Source: Ruminococcus sp.
GTDB taxonomy: Bacteria; Bacillota; Clostridia; Oscillospirales; Ruminococcaceae
Length of the DNA: 60,788 nucleotides
Assembly (NCBI GenBank): GCA_022641595.1
Contig: JALCDN010000002.1
Span: forward strand, 1 to 60,788
Direction of reading: 5' to 3'
The notes beneath the pieces were generated by a model. The model saw only the letters and a program-made list of their open reading frames with translations. It made no database searches and had not been told where the DNA came from. The position numbers were made by a program, and so were the translations under genes. Positions 60,432-60,788 of this stretch are shown here, one piece after another (within the stretch, counting starts at the first letter, position 1; each line of letters opens with the position of its first letter).

Positions 60432-60788
60432 ATGAGATTACTTGTTGTTGAAGATGAAACTCAGCTTGCCGACGCTCTTACCGAAATTCTTAAGCGTAAC
60501 AAATATTTTGTTGACACAGCATACGACGGCATAGACGGACTTGATTGTGCGCTTTCCGATGTCTATGACTGCATTTTGCTCGACATTATGCTGCCGGGTA
60601 TGAACGGTATGGAAATTCTTAAAAGACTTCGCTCTGCCAAAATCTCAACGCCTGTTCTGCTGCTTACCGCAAGAAGCGAAATTGACGACAAAATTAACGG
60701 ACTTGACTGCGGTGCTGATGATTACCTCACAAAGCCGTTCATAACCGGTGAGCTTCTTGCCCGTATCCGTGCCTTGACAAGACGTAAA
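60432..60788 (+). CDS. OmpR-family response regulator (cut by window end)
   Basis: The first 119 residues are visible, covering the whole receiver domain: acidic pocket VVEDE, phospho-acceptor Asp in ILLDIMLPGMNG, Thr in LLLTARSE and Lys in YLTKPF, ending in ELLARIRALTRR. That ending is typical of regulators with an OmpR winged-helix output domain, which lies outside the window along with the expected sensor kinase. The ribosome site is G-rich (GGGGATTG). The promoter box suggests autoregulation. Confidence 0.93.
   Translation, partial: MRLLVVEDETQLADALTEILKRNKYFVDTAYDGIDGLDCALSDVYDCILLDIMLPGMNGMEILKRLRSAKISTPVLLLTARSEIDDKINGLDCGADDYLTKPFITGELLARIRALTRRK

Overview
The window looks like the chromosome of an anaerobic, plant-fibre-degrading Firmicute close to Ruminococcus (Oscillospiraceae). 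This is inferred from gene content, not from a marker gene. The supporting features are two GH94 phosphorylases (one clearly cellobiose phosphorylase), a secreted GH74 xyloglucanase ending in a type I dockerin, a short-form prolyl-tRNA synthetase, gerA-type genes, and strong AGGAGG ribosome sites with sigma-A promoters of 16-18 bp spacing.

Layout. 0-5.3 kb: the tail of an unknown gene, a phosphopantetheinyl transferase, a Ser-rich lipoprotein, proS, a small membrane protein and a solute-binding lipoprotein. 5.6-16.8 kb: the housekeeping operon rimP-nusA-rnpM-ylxQ-infB-(unknown acidic protein)-rbfA-nrnA-truB-ribF, then gltX. 17.2-22.1 kb: a Gld-like ABC exporter operon. 22.4-25.4 kb: small conserved proteins, a zinc-ribbon/TPM pair, and a divergent XRE-repressor/53-aa pair with palindromic operators. 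25.5-33.1 kb (minus strand): cellodextrin use (two GH94 enzymes), an aldose epimerase-like protein and citrate synthase. 33.5-37.7 kb: a MarR-controlled heterodimeric ABC exporter. 37.7-42 kb: a Nudix hydrolase, an unusual epimerase/acyl-CoA-synthetase fusion, and deoD. 42.0-42.35 kb: two tandem small-RNA-like units. 42.4-47.7 kb: a DUF6472 protein, GH74-dockerin, and a sensor/GGDEF-like/AraC regulator. 47.9-58 kb: membrane proteins, a gerA-type cluster that looks damaged, a MATE exporter, a CPBP protease, a DUF421/DUF4363 pair, a cytidylate-kinase-like protein, tRNA-Leu(UAG) and a CDF cation exporter. The window ends inside an OmpR-family response regulator.

Most unusual content. (1) Tandem RNA units at 42.03-42.35 kb each have a TTTAAG-N5-TTTAAG direct repeat exactly 10 nt before TATAAT, a 5' hairpin, an unpaired C-rich stretch and a terminator. 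This is the architecture of the CiaR-dependent csRNAs of streptococci. The response regulator at 60.4 kb has a degenerate form of the same box in its own promoter. Several local genes have unusual G-rich Shine-Dalgarno sequences that could pair with the C-rich stretch. (2) There are three families of short non-coding repeats: a MITE-like family with 21-bp perfect terminal repeats, a pair of cloverleaf-like elements whose stems covary, and a pair of about 160-bp imperfect palindromes. (3) The gerAA homologue seems to have lost its ATG start (ACG in the right place), and its gerAC partner is about half the usual length.

All calls come from reading the sequence by eye. No database search, folding or alignment program was run, so family names rest on recognised motifs.
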